64,000 nucleotides of DNA from the NCBI RefSeq assembly GCF_902459725.1, contig NZ_CABPSH010000005.1, positions 1 to 64,000 on the forward strand, read 5' to 3'. Source of the DNA: Pandoraea eparura (lineage in GTDB: Bacteria > Pseudomonadota > Gammaproteobacteria > Burkholderiales > Burkholderiaceae). Below are positions 37,406-47,177 of the stretch, in pieces. How positions within the stretch are numbered: position 1 is the first letter of the stretch; every line of letters begins with the position of its first letter. Below the pieces are notes generated by a model. The model saw only the letters and a program-made list of their open reading frames with translations. It was not told where the DNA came from and ran no database searches. A program made the position numbers and the translations under genes.

Positions 37406-37559
37406 GGTCGATCATTCGGTCACGCACGGCGGATACTGGCGCGGCTTCGGGCTGTCGGCATGCGAATGCCGCCGGCCCGTGGCCGTCTCTGCATTGCATT
37501 GTTGCAACGTACCCGGGCGACCGGGCTCCTACCCAACCTCAACCACCATCGACGCTCCG

Positions 37560-38936
37560 ATGACGGAACTGCTTGACTCCTTGCTGCGCGGCGCTGCCGT
37601 GACGGCGCGCTTCTCGCGCGACGCCACGCTGCAGGGCATGCTCGACTTCGAAGCGGCGCTGGCGGCAGCCGAGGCCGAAGCCGGTCTGATCCCGGCCGCC
37701 GCTGTCGCGCCGATTACCGCCGCTGCGCGTGCCAGCGAACTCGACTGGCCCGCCCTGCGCGACGCGGCGGCCCTCGCGGGCAACCTCGCCATTCCGCTGG
37801 TCAAGCAACTGACGGCACGCGTGAGCGCGCTCGATGCCGACGCCGCTCGCTTCGTGCATTGGGGCGCCACCAGTCAGGATGCCATCGACACGGGTCTCAT
37901 CCTGCAAGTGCGTGGCGCGCTCGACGATCTGGGCGCGGATCTCGATGGCTTCATCGACGAACTCGCCGCGCAGGTTCGGCAGCATCGTGCGACGGTCATG
38001 GTCGGCCGCACGTGGCTGCAACACGCCTTGCCGATCACGTTCGGCCTCAAGCTCGCGGGCACGCTCGACGTCTTGCTGCGCGCGCGCGCCGATCTCGCGA
38101 ACGTACGCGCGCAGGCGCTGTGCGTGCAATTTGGCGGCGCGGCAGGCACGCTGGCGTCGCTCGGCACGCAGGGCCCCGCCGTGGGCGCCGCGCTTGCGCG
38201 CCATCTCGACCTGGCACAGGCGGCCACGCCTTGGCACGGTCAGCGCGATCGCATCGTACGCGTGGGAAGCTGGGCGGCGGCGCTGACGGGTTCGCTCGGC
38301 AAGTTCGCGCGCGACACGGCCATGCTCACGCAAACCGAAGTCGGTGAAATTGCCGAGGCGTCCGGGCCGGGGCGGGGCGGTTCGTCGACCATGCCGCACA
38401 AGCGCAATCCGGTCGGCTGTGCTGCGATTCTCGCGGCGGCCACCCGCACGCCGCAACTGGCCGCCACGCTGTTCGTCGCGATGCAGCAGGATCACGAGCG
38501 CGGTCTGGGCACATGGCATGCCGAGTGGGAGACGCTGCCCGAGCTGCTCATGCTGTGCGGTGGTGCGCTGGCCACGGCGCGCACGCTCGTGCAGGACTGG
38601 ACGGTCGACACGACGCGCATGCGGGCAAATCTCGAGATTACACACGGGCTCATCATGGCCGAGGCCGTGACGATGGCCCTGGGCGAATCGATGGGCCGTC
38701 TTGAAGCCCATCGCCGTGTCGAGGCACGTTGCCGCGATGCGCTCGCCCAACAGCGTCATTTGTTCGATGTGCTGCGCGAAGACGATGACATTACCCGCAT
38801 CCTCGGCGTCGAGACGCTCGAGCGATTGACGGATCCGCAACATTATCTGGGTGCTGCCGAGGCGTTTGTGAGCCGGGTCCTCGCGCTCGCCGACGCCACG
38901 CAGGCGCCATCCCAACCCGGCAGGAAATCAACATGA
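37560..38936 (+). CDS. pcaB: 3-carboxy-cis,cis-muconate cycloisomerase
   Basis: About 458 aa fumarase/aspartase-superfamily enzyme that closes beta-carboxymuconate to gamma-carboxymuconolactone. The signature GRGGSSTMPHKRNPVGC is present, with VHWGATSQDAIDTGL and TVMVGRTWLQHALPITFG. ATG 37560 begins at the family position; the in-frame codons further upstream lie in the pcaG tail and gap. It overlaps pcaC by 4 bases. Confidence 0.95.
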   Translation: MTELLDSLLRGAAVTARFSRDATLQGMLDFEAALAAAEAEAGLIPAAAVAPITAAARASELDWPALRDAAALAGNLAIPLVKQLTARVSALDADAARFVHWGATSQDAIDTGLILQVRGALDDLGADLDGFIDELAAQVRQHRATVMVGRTWLQHALPITFGLKLAGTLDVLLRARADLANVRAQALCVQFGGAAGTLASLGTQGPAVGAALARHLDLAQAATPWHGQRDRIVRVGSWAAALTGSLGKFARDTAMLTQTEVGEIAEASGPGRGGSSTMPHKRNPVGCAAILAAATRTPQLAATLFVAMQQDHERGLGTWHAEWETLPELLMLCGGALATARTLVQDWTVDTTRMRANLEITHGLIMAEAVTMALGESMGRLEAHRRVEARCRDALAQQRHLFDVLREDDDITRILGVETLERLTDPQHYLGAAEAFVSRVLALADATQAPSQPGRKST

Positions 38937-39358
38937 ACGATCAGGAACGCTACGACAACGGCATGCAGGTGCGCCGCGCCGTCCTGGGTGACGCGCACGT
39001 GGACCGAACCCTCACACGCCGCAATGAATTCAACGACGAGTTCCAGAACTTCATCACGCGCTTCGCGTGGGGCGACATCTGGACGCGTCCAGGCCTCACG
39101 CGCCACATGCGCAGCATGGTGACGCTCTCGCTGCTCATCGCCCTCAATCGGGGCGATGAGTTCCGCATGCACGTACGCGCCGCGTTCAACAACGGTGTGA
39201 CGCGCGAGGAAATGAAGGAACTGTTCATGCACGCTGCGCTGTACTGCGGCTTGCCCGCCGCCAATCAGGCGATCCACGACGCCGAGACGGTGTTCGCGGA
39301 GATGGAAGCCGCCGAGCCGGGGTCGACGACCCGTGCGCGCGACGCGGCACAGGGCTGA
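38933..39358 (+). CDS. pcaC: 4-carboxymuconolactone decarboxylase
   Basis: About 141 aa of the AhpD/CMD fold. It converts gamma-carboxymuconolactone to beta-ketoadipate enol-lactone. RRAVLGDAHVDRT, FNDEFQNFITRFAWGDIW and EEMKELFMHAALYCGLPAAN are diagnostic of PcaC. The start overlaps the pcaB stop. A separate single-domain gene; in some bacteria it is fused to PcaD, here it is not. Confidence 0.95.
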   Translation: MNDQERYDNGMQVRRAVLGDAHVDRTLTRRNEFNDEFQNFITRFAWGDIWTRPGLTRHMRSMVTLSLLIALNRGDEFRMHVRAAFNNGVTREEMKELFMHAALYCGLPAANQAIHDAETVFAEMEAAEPGSTTRARDAAQG

Positions 39359-39371
39359 GGAGACGAATCGA

Positions 39372-40178
39372 ATGACGATGGAACGGCTTATCGAGGTGGG
39401 CGACGCCACGCTGCGCGTGGCGATCGACGGCGACGAGCATGCACCGGCGCTGGTGCTGTCCAATTCTCTGGGCACGACGCTCGAGATGTGGGCGCCGCAG
39501 GTGCCGGCGCTGGCCCGCGAATTCCGTGTGATCCGTTACGACGCGCGCGGGCATGGCGGCTCGTCCGTCACGCCGGGCCCGTATGTCATCGACCAACTGG
39601 GACGTGACGTGATCGGGCTGCTCGACGCGCTGGATATCGAGCGCGCGAGTGTGGCGGGGGTATCGATGGGGGGCATGACGGGCATGTGGCTGGGCATTCA
39701 TGCGCCACAGCGTCTCGAGCGTCTCGCCATCGTCTGCTCGTCGGCGCATATCGGCGGCGAGGATGGCTGGAATGCGCGCATTCGCACCGTGCAGGCCGAC
39801 GGCATGAGCGCGGTCGCCGATGCCGTGGTGTCGCGCTGGTTCACGCCGGCGTTCGCAGAGCAGGAACCCGCGTTGATCGAGCGCATGAAGGCAATGTTCC
39901 GCGCGCTGTCGCCGCAGGGCTATGCGGCCGCCTGTGCCGCCGTGCGCGACATGAATCAGCTCGACGAGATTGCGTCGATCACCGCGCCGACGCTGATCGT
40001 GACTGGCTCGGAGGATCTTGCGACGCCGCCCGCGATGTCGAGCGCGATGCTCGCGCGCATCCCCGGTGCGCAGCAGGTCATCGTGCCGGGCGCGCACATC
40101 TCGAACATCGAGTGTGCCCCGGCCGTGACCGAGGCGCTCCTGTGCTTCCTGCGCGTGCCGGCCCCGGCCGACGCGTAA
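39372..40178 (+). CDS. pcaD: 3-oxoadipate enol-lactonase
   Basis: About 268 aa alpha/beta hydrolase that opens beta-ketoadipate enol-lactone to beta-ketoadipate. The nucleophile elbow is GVSMGG. YDARGHGGSSVTPGPY and the catalytic-His region VPGAHISNIECAP fit the family. ATG 39372 lies 13 bases after pcaC. Last gene of pcaHGBCD. The CoA transferase and thiolase (pcaIJ, pcaF) are not nearby. Confidence 0.93.
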   Translation: MTMERLIEVGDATLRVAIDGDEHAPALVLSNSLGTTLEMWAPQVPALAREFRVIRYDARGHGGSSVTPGPYVIDQLGRDVIGLLDALDIERASVAGVSMGGMTGMWLGIHAPQRLERLAIVCSSAHIGGEDGWNARIRTVQADGMSAVADAVVSRWFTPAFAEQEPALIERMKAMFRALSPQGYAAACAAVRDMNQLDEIASITAPTLIVTGSEDLATPPAMSSAMLARIPGAQQVIVPGAHISNIECAPAVTEALLCFLRVPAPADA

Positions 40179-40307
40179 GCATGTGAGCACCGGTTCGCTG
40201 GTGCACCGGCGCATCGACGCGTCAGGGGATCAGTGAATCGATGCATCGGTGCATCGGCGGGGTGGCGGGCTTTCGACAGCGCTGGCCCGTCTACCACCTC
40301 ACGGCGC

Positions 40308-41237
40308 TTACGAAGCGTCGCCGAGGTGGGCGTGTTGCGCCGAGCGGCGGAAGGCCGACGGCGTGACACCGACATGTCGTTTGAAGACACGGCAGAAATA
40401 CGCCGGATCCTGGAAGCCGAGTTCGTAGGCGACGTGCGAGACAGGCGCCGGAATATAGATCAGCTTGCGGCGCGCTTCGAGCATCAATCGGTCCTGCACC
40501 AGATCGAAGGCCGATTTTCCCGCGATGCGACGGCATAACCGATTGAGCTTGCTCTCGGTCACATGCAGTCGTTCGGCATAGGCCGGCACGGCCCACGCTT
40601 CGGTGTAGTGCGTCTCGACAAGCGCGCGAAAGCGCGCGAACAGATCCAGCTCCGTGCGCCCGGCTCGGGTAGCCGAATCGTGATGCGCATGCAAGCGCGC
40701 GAGCAGCAACAGCACACTACGCGTGAGCCATCCCACCATTTCCGCGTGTCCCAGTTGCGGGCGCGAAAACTCGTCCATGATGAGACCGAGCAGCGTGTAC
40801 AAGCGGTCGCGCGTTTGGGGCGCATCGCCCAGCGGGAAAAGCCACGGCTTGCGCAGCAGCGACGCCATGTCGGCGTCGGCACCGAGCGCGGCATCGAACG
40901 GCACGCTCTGCGCCATCGTCAGCACGAAGCCGTGCGCGCCGCGCGAGAAGCGGAAATTATGGACGGCCGACGGATGCACCGTGATGACGGCCGGGCCTTG
41001 CACCTCCCACGTGGCATCGTCGACGTTCGCCTCGACCGAGCCCTCGAAGATCGCAAGCACCTGGAACAGTCCCAGATGTCGGTGCGTGTCGATATGCCAG
41101 TCGTAGAGGCGGCTGCGCGTCTCGATCCATTCGATATGGACGAAATCGGCACTGTCCGTTCCCGTCAATTCACCGTACAGCGAAAATTCCGGAATCGCCT
41201 CGCGCGCCGCGCGCAGCCGGGATGACGCGCCTGACAT
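40308..41237 (-). CDS. pobR: AraC-family regulator of pobA (PobR/PobC type)
   Basis: About 310 aa. A cupin-like N-terminal sensing domain (HRHLGLFQVLAIFEGSVEAN, PAVITVHPSAVHNFRFS) precedes a C-terminal AraC double HTH (YAERLHVTESKLNRLCR, ISHVAYELGFQDPAYFCR-like, FKRHVGVTPSAFRR). It diverges from pobA, as for the AraC-type 4-hydroxybenzoate regulators of pseudomonads and Burkholderiales. ATG 41237 has an AAGGGA ribosome site; an ATG at 41297 has none. Symbol assigned from context. Confidence 0.87.
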   Translation of the reverse strand: MSGASSRLRAAREAIPEFSLYGELTGTDSADFVHIEWIETRSRLYDWHIDTHRHLGLFQVLAIFEGSVEANVDDATWEVQGPAVITVHPSAVHNFRFSRGAHGFVLTMAQSVPFDAALGADADMASLLRKPWLFPLGDAPQTRDRLYTLLGLIMDEFSRPQLGHAEMVGWLTRSVLLLLARLHAHHDSATRAGRTELDLFARFRALVETHYTEAWAVPAYAERLHVTESKLNRLCRRIAGKSAFDLVQDRLMLEARRKLIYIPAPVSHVAYELGFQDPAYFCRVFKRHVGVTPSAFRRSAQHAHLGDAS

Positions 41238-41357
41238 ACTGGTTTTCCCTTGGTTCAAGTTGTCAAAAAAGTACAAGAAAGGCGTCGATTCATCCATTCA
41301 ATGCGACGCGCGTGATCCATAAGATATGACGCATTCGCCCCTCGTGACAAGGCGTGA

Positions 41358-42695
<1,338 letters not shown>

Positions 42696-42731
42696 AGCGC
42701 GGGGCGGGGGCATCGGCGCGGGCGCTCGTGT

Positions 42732-42768
42732 ATAACTGTTCGTTATGGATGATCTGACGAAAGATCAT
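42732..42768. promoter_or_regulatory. Two adjacent inverted repeats upstream of pcaK
   Basis: First dyad: ATAAC (42732-42736) and GTTAT (42742-42746), spacer 5. Second: ATGATCT (42749-42755) and AGATCAT (42762-42768), spacer 6. Both lie in the 251-base gap after pobA, about 180 bases before the pcaK ATG. They look like operators. The first is reminiscent of the reported PcaQ box but shorter. Confidence 0.5.
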
Positions 42769-42946
42769 TTCGACAGCCGGGTGAAGGCCTTACAGTAGCG
42801 GCAGAAAATCGGCGCCGCAAATCCGTTGCATCCCATCGGCCGACAAGCGCACCGTTCCCCGCAGAGGGACGCGCACCCGCGGCGGCGAATTCCAGAATTA
42901 CAAAGCGATGACAACCGGGGCGGCCGCGCCCCGAGGAGACAGTTTC

Positions 42947-44323
42947 ATGACGCAGACAAGAACGGTGGATGTGCCCACCTACATCAACGCACACCGATTT
43001 TCCGGCTATCAATGGCTGGTGTTGATCCTGTGTTTCTTCGTCGTCGCCATTGACGGCTTCGATACCGCGGCCATCGGCTACATCGCGCCGTCGCTGGTGC
43101 AGCAATGGCATATCGACCGAGGTTCGCTCGGCCCGGTGCTTTCGGCGGCGCTGTTCGGTCTGGCGGGCGGGGCGATTTTCGCCGGACCGCTCGCCGACAA
43201 GCTCGGTCGCAAGACGTTGCTGGTGCTCTCGGTGGTCTTCTTCGGCGTCGCAAGCCTGACGACGGCGTTCGCCCAGGATCTCGAGACGCTGACCGCACTG
43301 CGCTTCCTGACGGGGCTTGGGCTTGGCGCGGCCATGCCCAACGCCGTGACGCTGATTTCCGAATACGCACCGGAATCGCGTCGCGCGGTTATCGTCAACA
43401 CCATGTTCTGTGGCTTTCCGCTGGGGGCGTCGGTGGGGGGATTCGTGGCCTCGTGGGTGATTCCGCACTTTGGCTGGCATAGCGTGCTGGTGCTCGGCGG
43501 CGTGTTGCCGCTGGTGCTCGCGGTGCTGTTGATCCTGTGCTTGCCGGAGTCGGTGAAGTTCCTCGTCGTGCGTCACAAGCCGATCGAGCGCGTGCGTCGT
43601 ATTCTGTCGCGGATCTCGGGCGAGCCGCTCGACGACGTCGGCACGTTCACGGTCAATGAAACCGCGCCGAAGCGGGCCGGTTCCGCCATCGGCGTGGTGC
43701 TCTCGAAGCAATATGGCTTCGGCTCGTTGATGCTGTGGGTCACCTACTTCATGGGACTCGTGATCTTCTATCTGCTCACGAGCTGGATGCCGCTGCTGTT
43801 CAAGGATGCCGGTTTCAGCATCGAACGCGCCGCGTTGATCACGGCCTTGTTCCCGCTCGGTGGCGGCATCGGCACGATTTTGTCGGGCTGGTGCATGGAC
43901 AAGTTCAACGCGCAGAAAGTGGTGGCCGTGGGCTACGCGATCACGGCCGTGCTGGTGTATGCCGTCGGGCAGGCGATGGGCAACATCGGTGCGCTGGTCG
44001 TGCTGATTTTCCTGGCCGGCACGGCGATGAACGGTGCGCAGTCGTCGATGCCGTCGTTAGCAGCGATGTTCTACCCGACGCACGGTCGCGCCACGGGCGT
44101 GGCCTGGATGCTCGGTGTGGGACGCTTCGGCGGCATTGCCGGGGCATTGCTCGGCGCGGAGCTGATGCGCCGTCACCTGGGATTTGCGTCGACGTTCTCG
44201 CTGCTGGCCATTCCCGCCGTGATCGCCACCGTCGCGCTGCTTGCGAAGAACGCCTGGGAACGGGCCAGCGGCAACCCGCTGGCCTCGTCGCGCGACGCGC
44301 GCAATTCGGCGCCGATGCACTGA
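42947..44323 (+). CDS. pcaK: 4-hydroxybenzoate / protocatechuate MFS transporter
   Basis: About 458 aa, 12 spans, aromatic acid:H+ symporter family. DGFDTAAIGYIAPSLVQ in span 1 holds the conserved Asp; GPLADKLGRKTLL and LGAAMPNAVTLISEYAP are family motifs. CGAGGAGACA is a strong ribosome site and fixes ATG 42947. It probably imports 4-hydroxybenzoate and protocatechuate for PobA and PcaHG. Confidence 0.92.
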   Translation: MTQTRTVDVPTYINAHRFSGYQWLVLILCFFVVAIDGFDTAAIGYIAPSLVQQWHIDRGSLGPVLSAALFGLAGGAIFAGPLADKLGRKTLLVLSVVFFGVASLTTAFAQDLETLTALRFLTGLGLGAAMPNAVTLISEYAPESRRAVIVNTMFCGFPLGASVGGFVASWVIPHFGWHSVLVLGGVLPLVLAVLLILCLPESVKFLVVRHKPIERVRRILSRISGEPLDDVGTFTVNETAPKRAGSAIGVVLSKQYGFGSLMLWVTYFMGLVIFYLLTSWMPLLFKDAGFSIERAALITALFPLGGGIGTILSGWCMDKFNAQKVVAVGYAITAVLVYAVGQAMGNIGALVVLIFLAGTAMNGAQSSMPSLAAMFYPTHGRATGVAWMLGVGRFGGIAGALLGAELMRRHLGFASTFSLLAIPAVIATVALLAKNAWERASGNPLASSRDARNSAPMH

Positions 44324-44350
44324 CCACTGACGGTTGTTTCATTCCTTCCT

Positions 44351-44382
44351 GACGCGCCGTCACCCTGGGTTGACGGCGCGTC
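44351..44382. terminator. Bidirectional terminator between convergent pcaK and clcA
   Basis: Perfect 12-bp stem GACGCGCCGTCA (44351-44362) and TGACGGCGCGTC (44371-44382) with an 8-base loop. It lies between two convergent stops. Confidence 0.75.
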
Positions 44383-44395
44383 GTCGTATCGCGGA

Positions 44396-46189
44396 TCAGT
44401 TGCGTCGGCGTCCGAGATGAAGCATGCGCTCGCGCACTTCTTCTTCCGAGCGCCAGTGCTCGGCCGGCTTGACCAGATCGCTGCGGCTGATGATGCCGAC
44501 GAGCTTGCGCGAGGTCGCATCGCTCACGACAGGCAGGCGTTCCAGGTGATGCGCCGCGAAACGCGCCGACACGATCCGCCCGGTCTCAGACGCCAGGGCC
44601 ACGAGCGGCGGATTCGCGCCGTACAACTGCCCCAGCGTTTGCAGCCCTTGCGCCTGGGCGCGCGTGAGCGCTTGTCGGTCGACCATGCCCAGCACACCGT
44701 GCCCGGCGTCGACCACGGGATAGGCGCGATGACGCTGGCCCGCACCGAAGGCTTGTTGCGCCGCCTCGTCGATCGGCATGTCGGCGGCCAGCGATACCGG
44801 CTCGCGCGTCATCAACTCGCCAACGTGCAGGCGTTCGAGCGGATCGACACCATACTCGCGATGGATGTGACGGCCACGTCGCGCGATCTTCTCCGTCATG
44901 ATCGAGCGCGGCATGATCCAGATCGTGATGCCGTACGAGATGCCGCAAGTCAGCAGCAGCGGCAGCAACGCATTCACGTTGTGCGTGAGGCCAAGCGCGA
45001 AGACGATGGCCGTCAGGGGCGCGCCGAGCACGCCGGCGAGCGTGGCCGCCATGCACACCAGCGCCCACAGCGAGACGTCGCCGCCGGGCAGCACGGGCGC
45101 GAGCAGCGTGCCGAGTCCTGCGCCGATCATGAGCAGCGGGGCGAGCACCCCGCCAGACGTGCATGATCCCAGTGCAATCGCCCAGATGATCGCCTTGACC
45201 ACCAGCAGCGCCAGCGCGGCGTGCAGTGTGAAGTGTCCGGCGAGCAGATCTGCGATGACGTCATAACCCACGCCCAGCGCACGCGGCTGAAGGTAGCCGC
45301 CAATGCCAATGGCGACACCGCCGATGGCCGGCCACCACATCCAATGCACGGGAAGCTTGTGGAAGCCGTCTTCGATGGCGTAGAGGGCGCGCGACATGCC
45401 GGCGGAGAGGATGCCCGCACACAAACCGGCAATCACGCACGATATCAGCGCGATGGGCGCGACGACAGAGGCCGCCATGGGAAAGAGCGGACCGGCGTCG
45501 AGCATCAGCGGCCGTGCAAAACCCGCGACCGCGCACGCGGCGATCACCGGTAGCAAGCTGCGCGGTCGCCATTCGAACAGCAGCAGTTCCACGGCGAGCA
45601 GCACGGCGGCGACCGGTGTGCCGAAGACCGCCGTCATCCCGGCGGTGGCCCCGGCGACGAGCAGCGTCTTGCGCTCGGCGGCGCTCAGATGGAAGTACTG
45701 GGCGATGAGCGAGCCGACCGCACCGCCCGTCATGATGATCGGGCCTTCCGCGCCGAACGGGCCGCCGCTGCCGATCACAATGCCTGACGACAGCGGCTTG
45801 AGGATGGCGACGCGCGGCGACATCTTGCTCTTGCCGAACAGTATCGCCTCGATGGCTTCGGGAATGCCGTGGCCGCGAATCTTGTCGCTGCCGAATCGGG
45901 CCATCGCGCCGACGATCAATCCGCCGATGACCGGTAGGACAATGACGGCGGCGCCGAGCGTGTTATCGGCGGGCGAGCGGGGCGCGAACGAGAGCGTCTG
46001 GTAGAAGAAGAGGTTGGTGAACCCTTGAATCAGGTGCAGCAGCAGCCATGCGGCGGGAACGCCGCAAAAGCCGATGACGGCGGCCAGCGCAAGCAGTCGC
46101 GGCAGGCCCGGTGCCCGCGAAAAGTCGCGTGCGTGGGCGGGTGCGGCCACGGTGGCGTGAGGCGAAGGAGGATGGGGAAGAGAAGCCAT
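44396..46189 (-). CDS. ClC-family chloride channel/antiporter with C-terminal CBS domains
   Basis: About 597 aa. ClC selectivity motifs are clear: GSGGPFGAEGPIIM, GTPVAAVLLAVELL and GSCTSGGVLAPLLMIGA. The inner gating region follows MAATLAGVLGAPLTAIVFA. Residues about 455-590 form a CBS pair (MTREPVSLAADMPIDEA, LERLPVVSDATSRKLVGIISRSDLVK) that may sense nucleotides or ionic strength. The Glu of GAEGP suggests a Cl-/H+ exchanger. ATG 46189 is 13 bases after the MarR gene stop, so the two are co-transcribed. Confidence 0.92.
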   Translation of the reverse strand: MASLPHPPSPHATVAAPAHARDFSRAPGLPRLLALAAVIGFCGVPAAWLLLHLIQGFTNLFFYQTLSFAPRSPADNTLGAAVIVLPVIGGLIVGAMARFGSDKIRGHGIPEAIEAILFGKSKMSPRVAILKPLSSGIVIGSGGPFGAEGPIIMTGGAVGSLIAQYFHLSAAERKTLLVAGATAGMTAVFGTPVAAVLLAVELLLFEWRPRSLLPVIAACAVAGFARPLMLDAGPLFPMAASVVAPIALISCVIAGLCAGILSAGMSRALYAIEDGFHKLPVHWMWWPAIGGVAIGIGGYLQPRALGVGYDVIADLLAGHFTLHAALALLVVKAIIWAIALGSCTSGGVLAPLLMIGAGLGTLLAPVLPGGDVSLWALVCMAATLAGVLGAPLTAIVFALGLTHNVNALLPLLLTCGISYGITIWIMPRSIMTEKIARRGRHIHREYGVDPLERLHVGELMTREPVSLAADMPIDEAAQQAFGAGQRHRAYPVVDAGHGVLGMVDRQALTRAQAQGLQTLGQLYGANPPLVALASETGRIVSARFAAHHLERLPVVSDATSRKLVGIISRSDLVKPAEHWRSEEEVRERMLHLGRRRN

Positions 46190-46202
46190 GACAATGCCGT
46201 GA

Positions 46203-46640
46203 TTACAGATGAACGCCACGAATGTGGAAGATGTCCGCAAAGGTGCTCAACTCTTTGCGGTGCTGGGCGGCGAGATTCATGAGACATGCGTCGCCCGCCG
46301 CTGAGAGGTGCACTTCCACCACTCGCCGGTCGCTTTCGTTTTGGCGGCGCGTGACGAGCCCGGCTTTCTCGCAGCGGGCGACGAGCGCCACCACGCTGTG
46401 ATGCACGGCTTGCAGACGCTCGGCCAATTCGCTGATGGACGCCCAGTCGCGCCCCGGTATACCTTTGACGTGCAGCAGCAGCAGGTATTGCTGCGGCGTA
46501 ATGCCTTCGTCGCGCGCGGCGGATTCGCTGAAATTGAGGAATCGGCGCAAGCGATAGCGGAATTCGGACAGGGCTTCGAAATCGTGCTTGGTCAGCGCAT
46601 CGGCGGTGACCGTCGGTGTGGGCGAGGGGGGTGCGGGCAT
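46203..46640 (-). CDS. MarR-family transcriptional regulator
   Basis: About 145 aa winged-helix regulator: RYRLRRFLNFSESAARDEGITPQQYLLL, SISELAERLQAVHHSVVALVARCEKAGLV and the wing RRQNESDRRVVEVHLSAAG. First gene of a two-gene unit with the ClC channel, so it likely controls the channel and itself. A 15-base dyad lies 47 bases upstream of its ATG. Confidence 0.9.
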   Translation of the reverse strand: MPAPPSPTPTVTADALTKHDFEALSEFRYRLRRFLNFSESAARDEGITPQQYLLLLHVKGIPGRDWASISELAERLQAVHHSVVALVARCEKAGLVTRRQNESDRRVVEVHLSAAGDACLMNLAAQHRKELSTFADIFHIRGVHL

Positions 46641-46687
46641 GAGTCGGGCGGGCGAGAAACGCCGGGAGGTCCGAAAACCAAAAAATA

Positions 46688-46702
46688 TATCATATCACGA
46701 TA
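46688..46702. promoter_or_regulatory. Inverted repeat upstream of the MarR-ClcA unit
   Basis: TATCATATCACGATA: five-base ends TATCA and CGATA form an imperfect palindrome in a very AT-rich patch (46680-46715). It is a candidate MarR operator overlapping the minus-strand promoter (TATGATATAT on that strand could be the -10). Confidence 0.55.
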
Positions 46703-46881
46703 CATTTCATGGCCTTAGGGATAGCCGGGATGACAAACGGGGCACAGTGCGTGCAGAATCGCGAAAAAACGAGACTCAGCAGTGACGGGAACTCGATCCC
46801 CGCCGGAAGGATGGAAGGCTGGTTGCCGATGGCCGGTGACGAGCGTCGTTCAGGCGGGCCGACCTCTGACAGGGAGGAGAC

Positions 46882-47124
46882 ATGGCTTCCACGGTCCGAC
46901 GCCGCTGGCGTACGGGAACGTTGTTGTTGCTATCGGTGGCGCTCGGCTCCACAGTGGCCGCCTATCACTACGCCTCCGGTTTTGAACTGGGCGGCGGCGT
47001 TTTCCAGCAGATCGGCTTTGGACGTCAGGGCACGTCGTCTGGGCAGGGGGCGAATGCGCGCAATGCGGCATCGTCCTGTGCCGGAAGCGATTGTCGCGGC
47101 GACCCGGCGTCTCAGTCGCATTGA
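46882..47124 (+). CDS. Small membrane-anchored or secreted protein of unknown function
   Basis: 80 aa. Basic start RRRWRTG, one hydrophobic span (TLLLLSVALGSTVAAYHYASG, about 12-32), then a Gly/Gln/Ser-rich tail with two Cys near the end (SSCAGSDCRG). A strong AGGGAGGAGA ribosome site just before the ATG supports it as a real gene. No family recognised. A single N-terminal anchor with a short periplasmic tail is the likely topology. It is followed by a hairpin terminator. Confidence 0.6.
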   Translation: MASTVRRRWRTGTLLLLSVALGSTVAAYHYASGFELGGGVFQQIGFGRQGTSSGQGANARNAASSCAGSDCRGDPASQSH

Positions 47125-47143
47125 ATCGTCCGCACGGCATGCT

Positions 47144-47170
47144 TGCCGCGCCCCATGGCAGGGCGCGGCA
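47144..47170. terminator. Bidirectional hairpin between the small ORF and porin
   Basis: Perfect 10-bp stem TGCCGCGCCC (47144-47153) and GGGCGCGGCA (47161-47170), 7-base loop, between convergent genes. Confidence 0.7.
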
Positions 47171-47177
47171 TCCCCCT

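Noticed and set aside
40190-40300. Repeated GATGCATCGG words and a small GCACC/GGTGC hairpin after pcaD
   Set aside because: Short, imperfect and without a T-tract; could be chance in GC-rich DNA.
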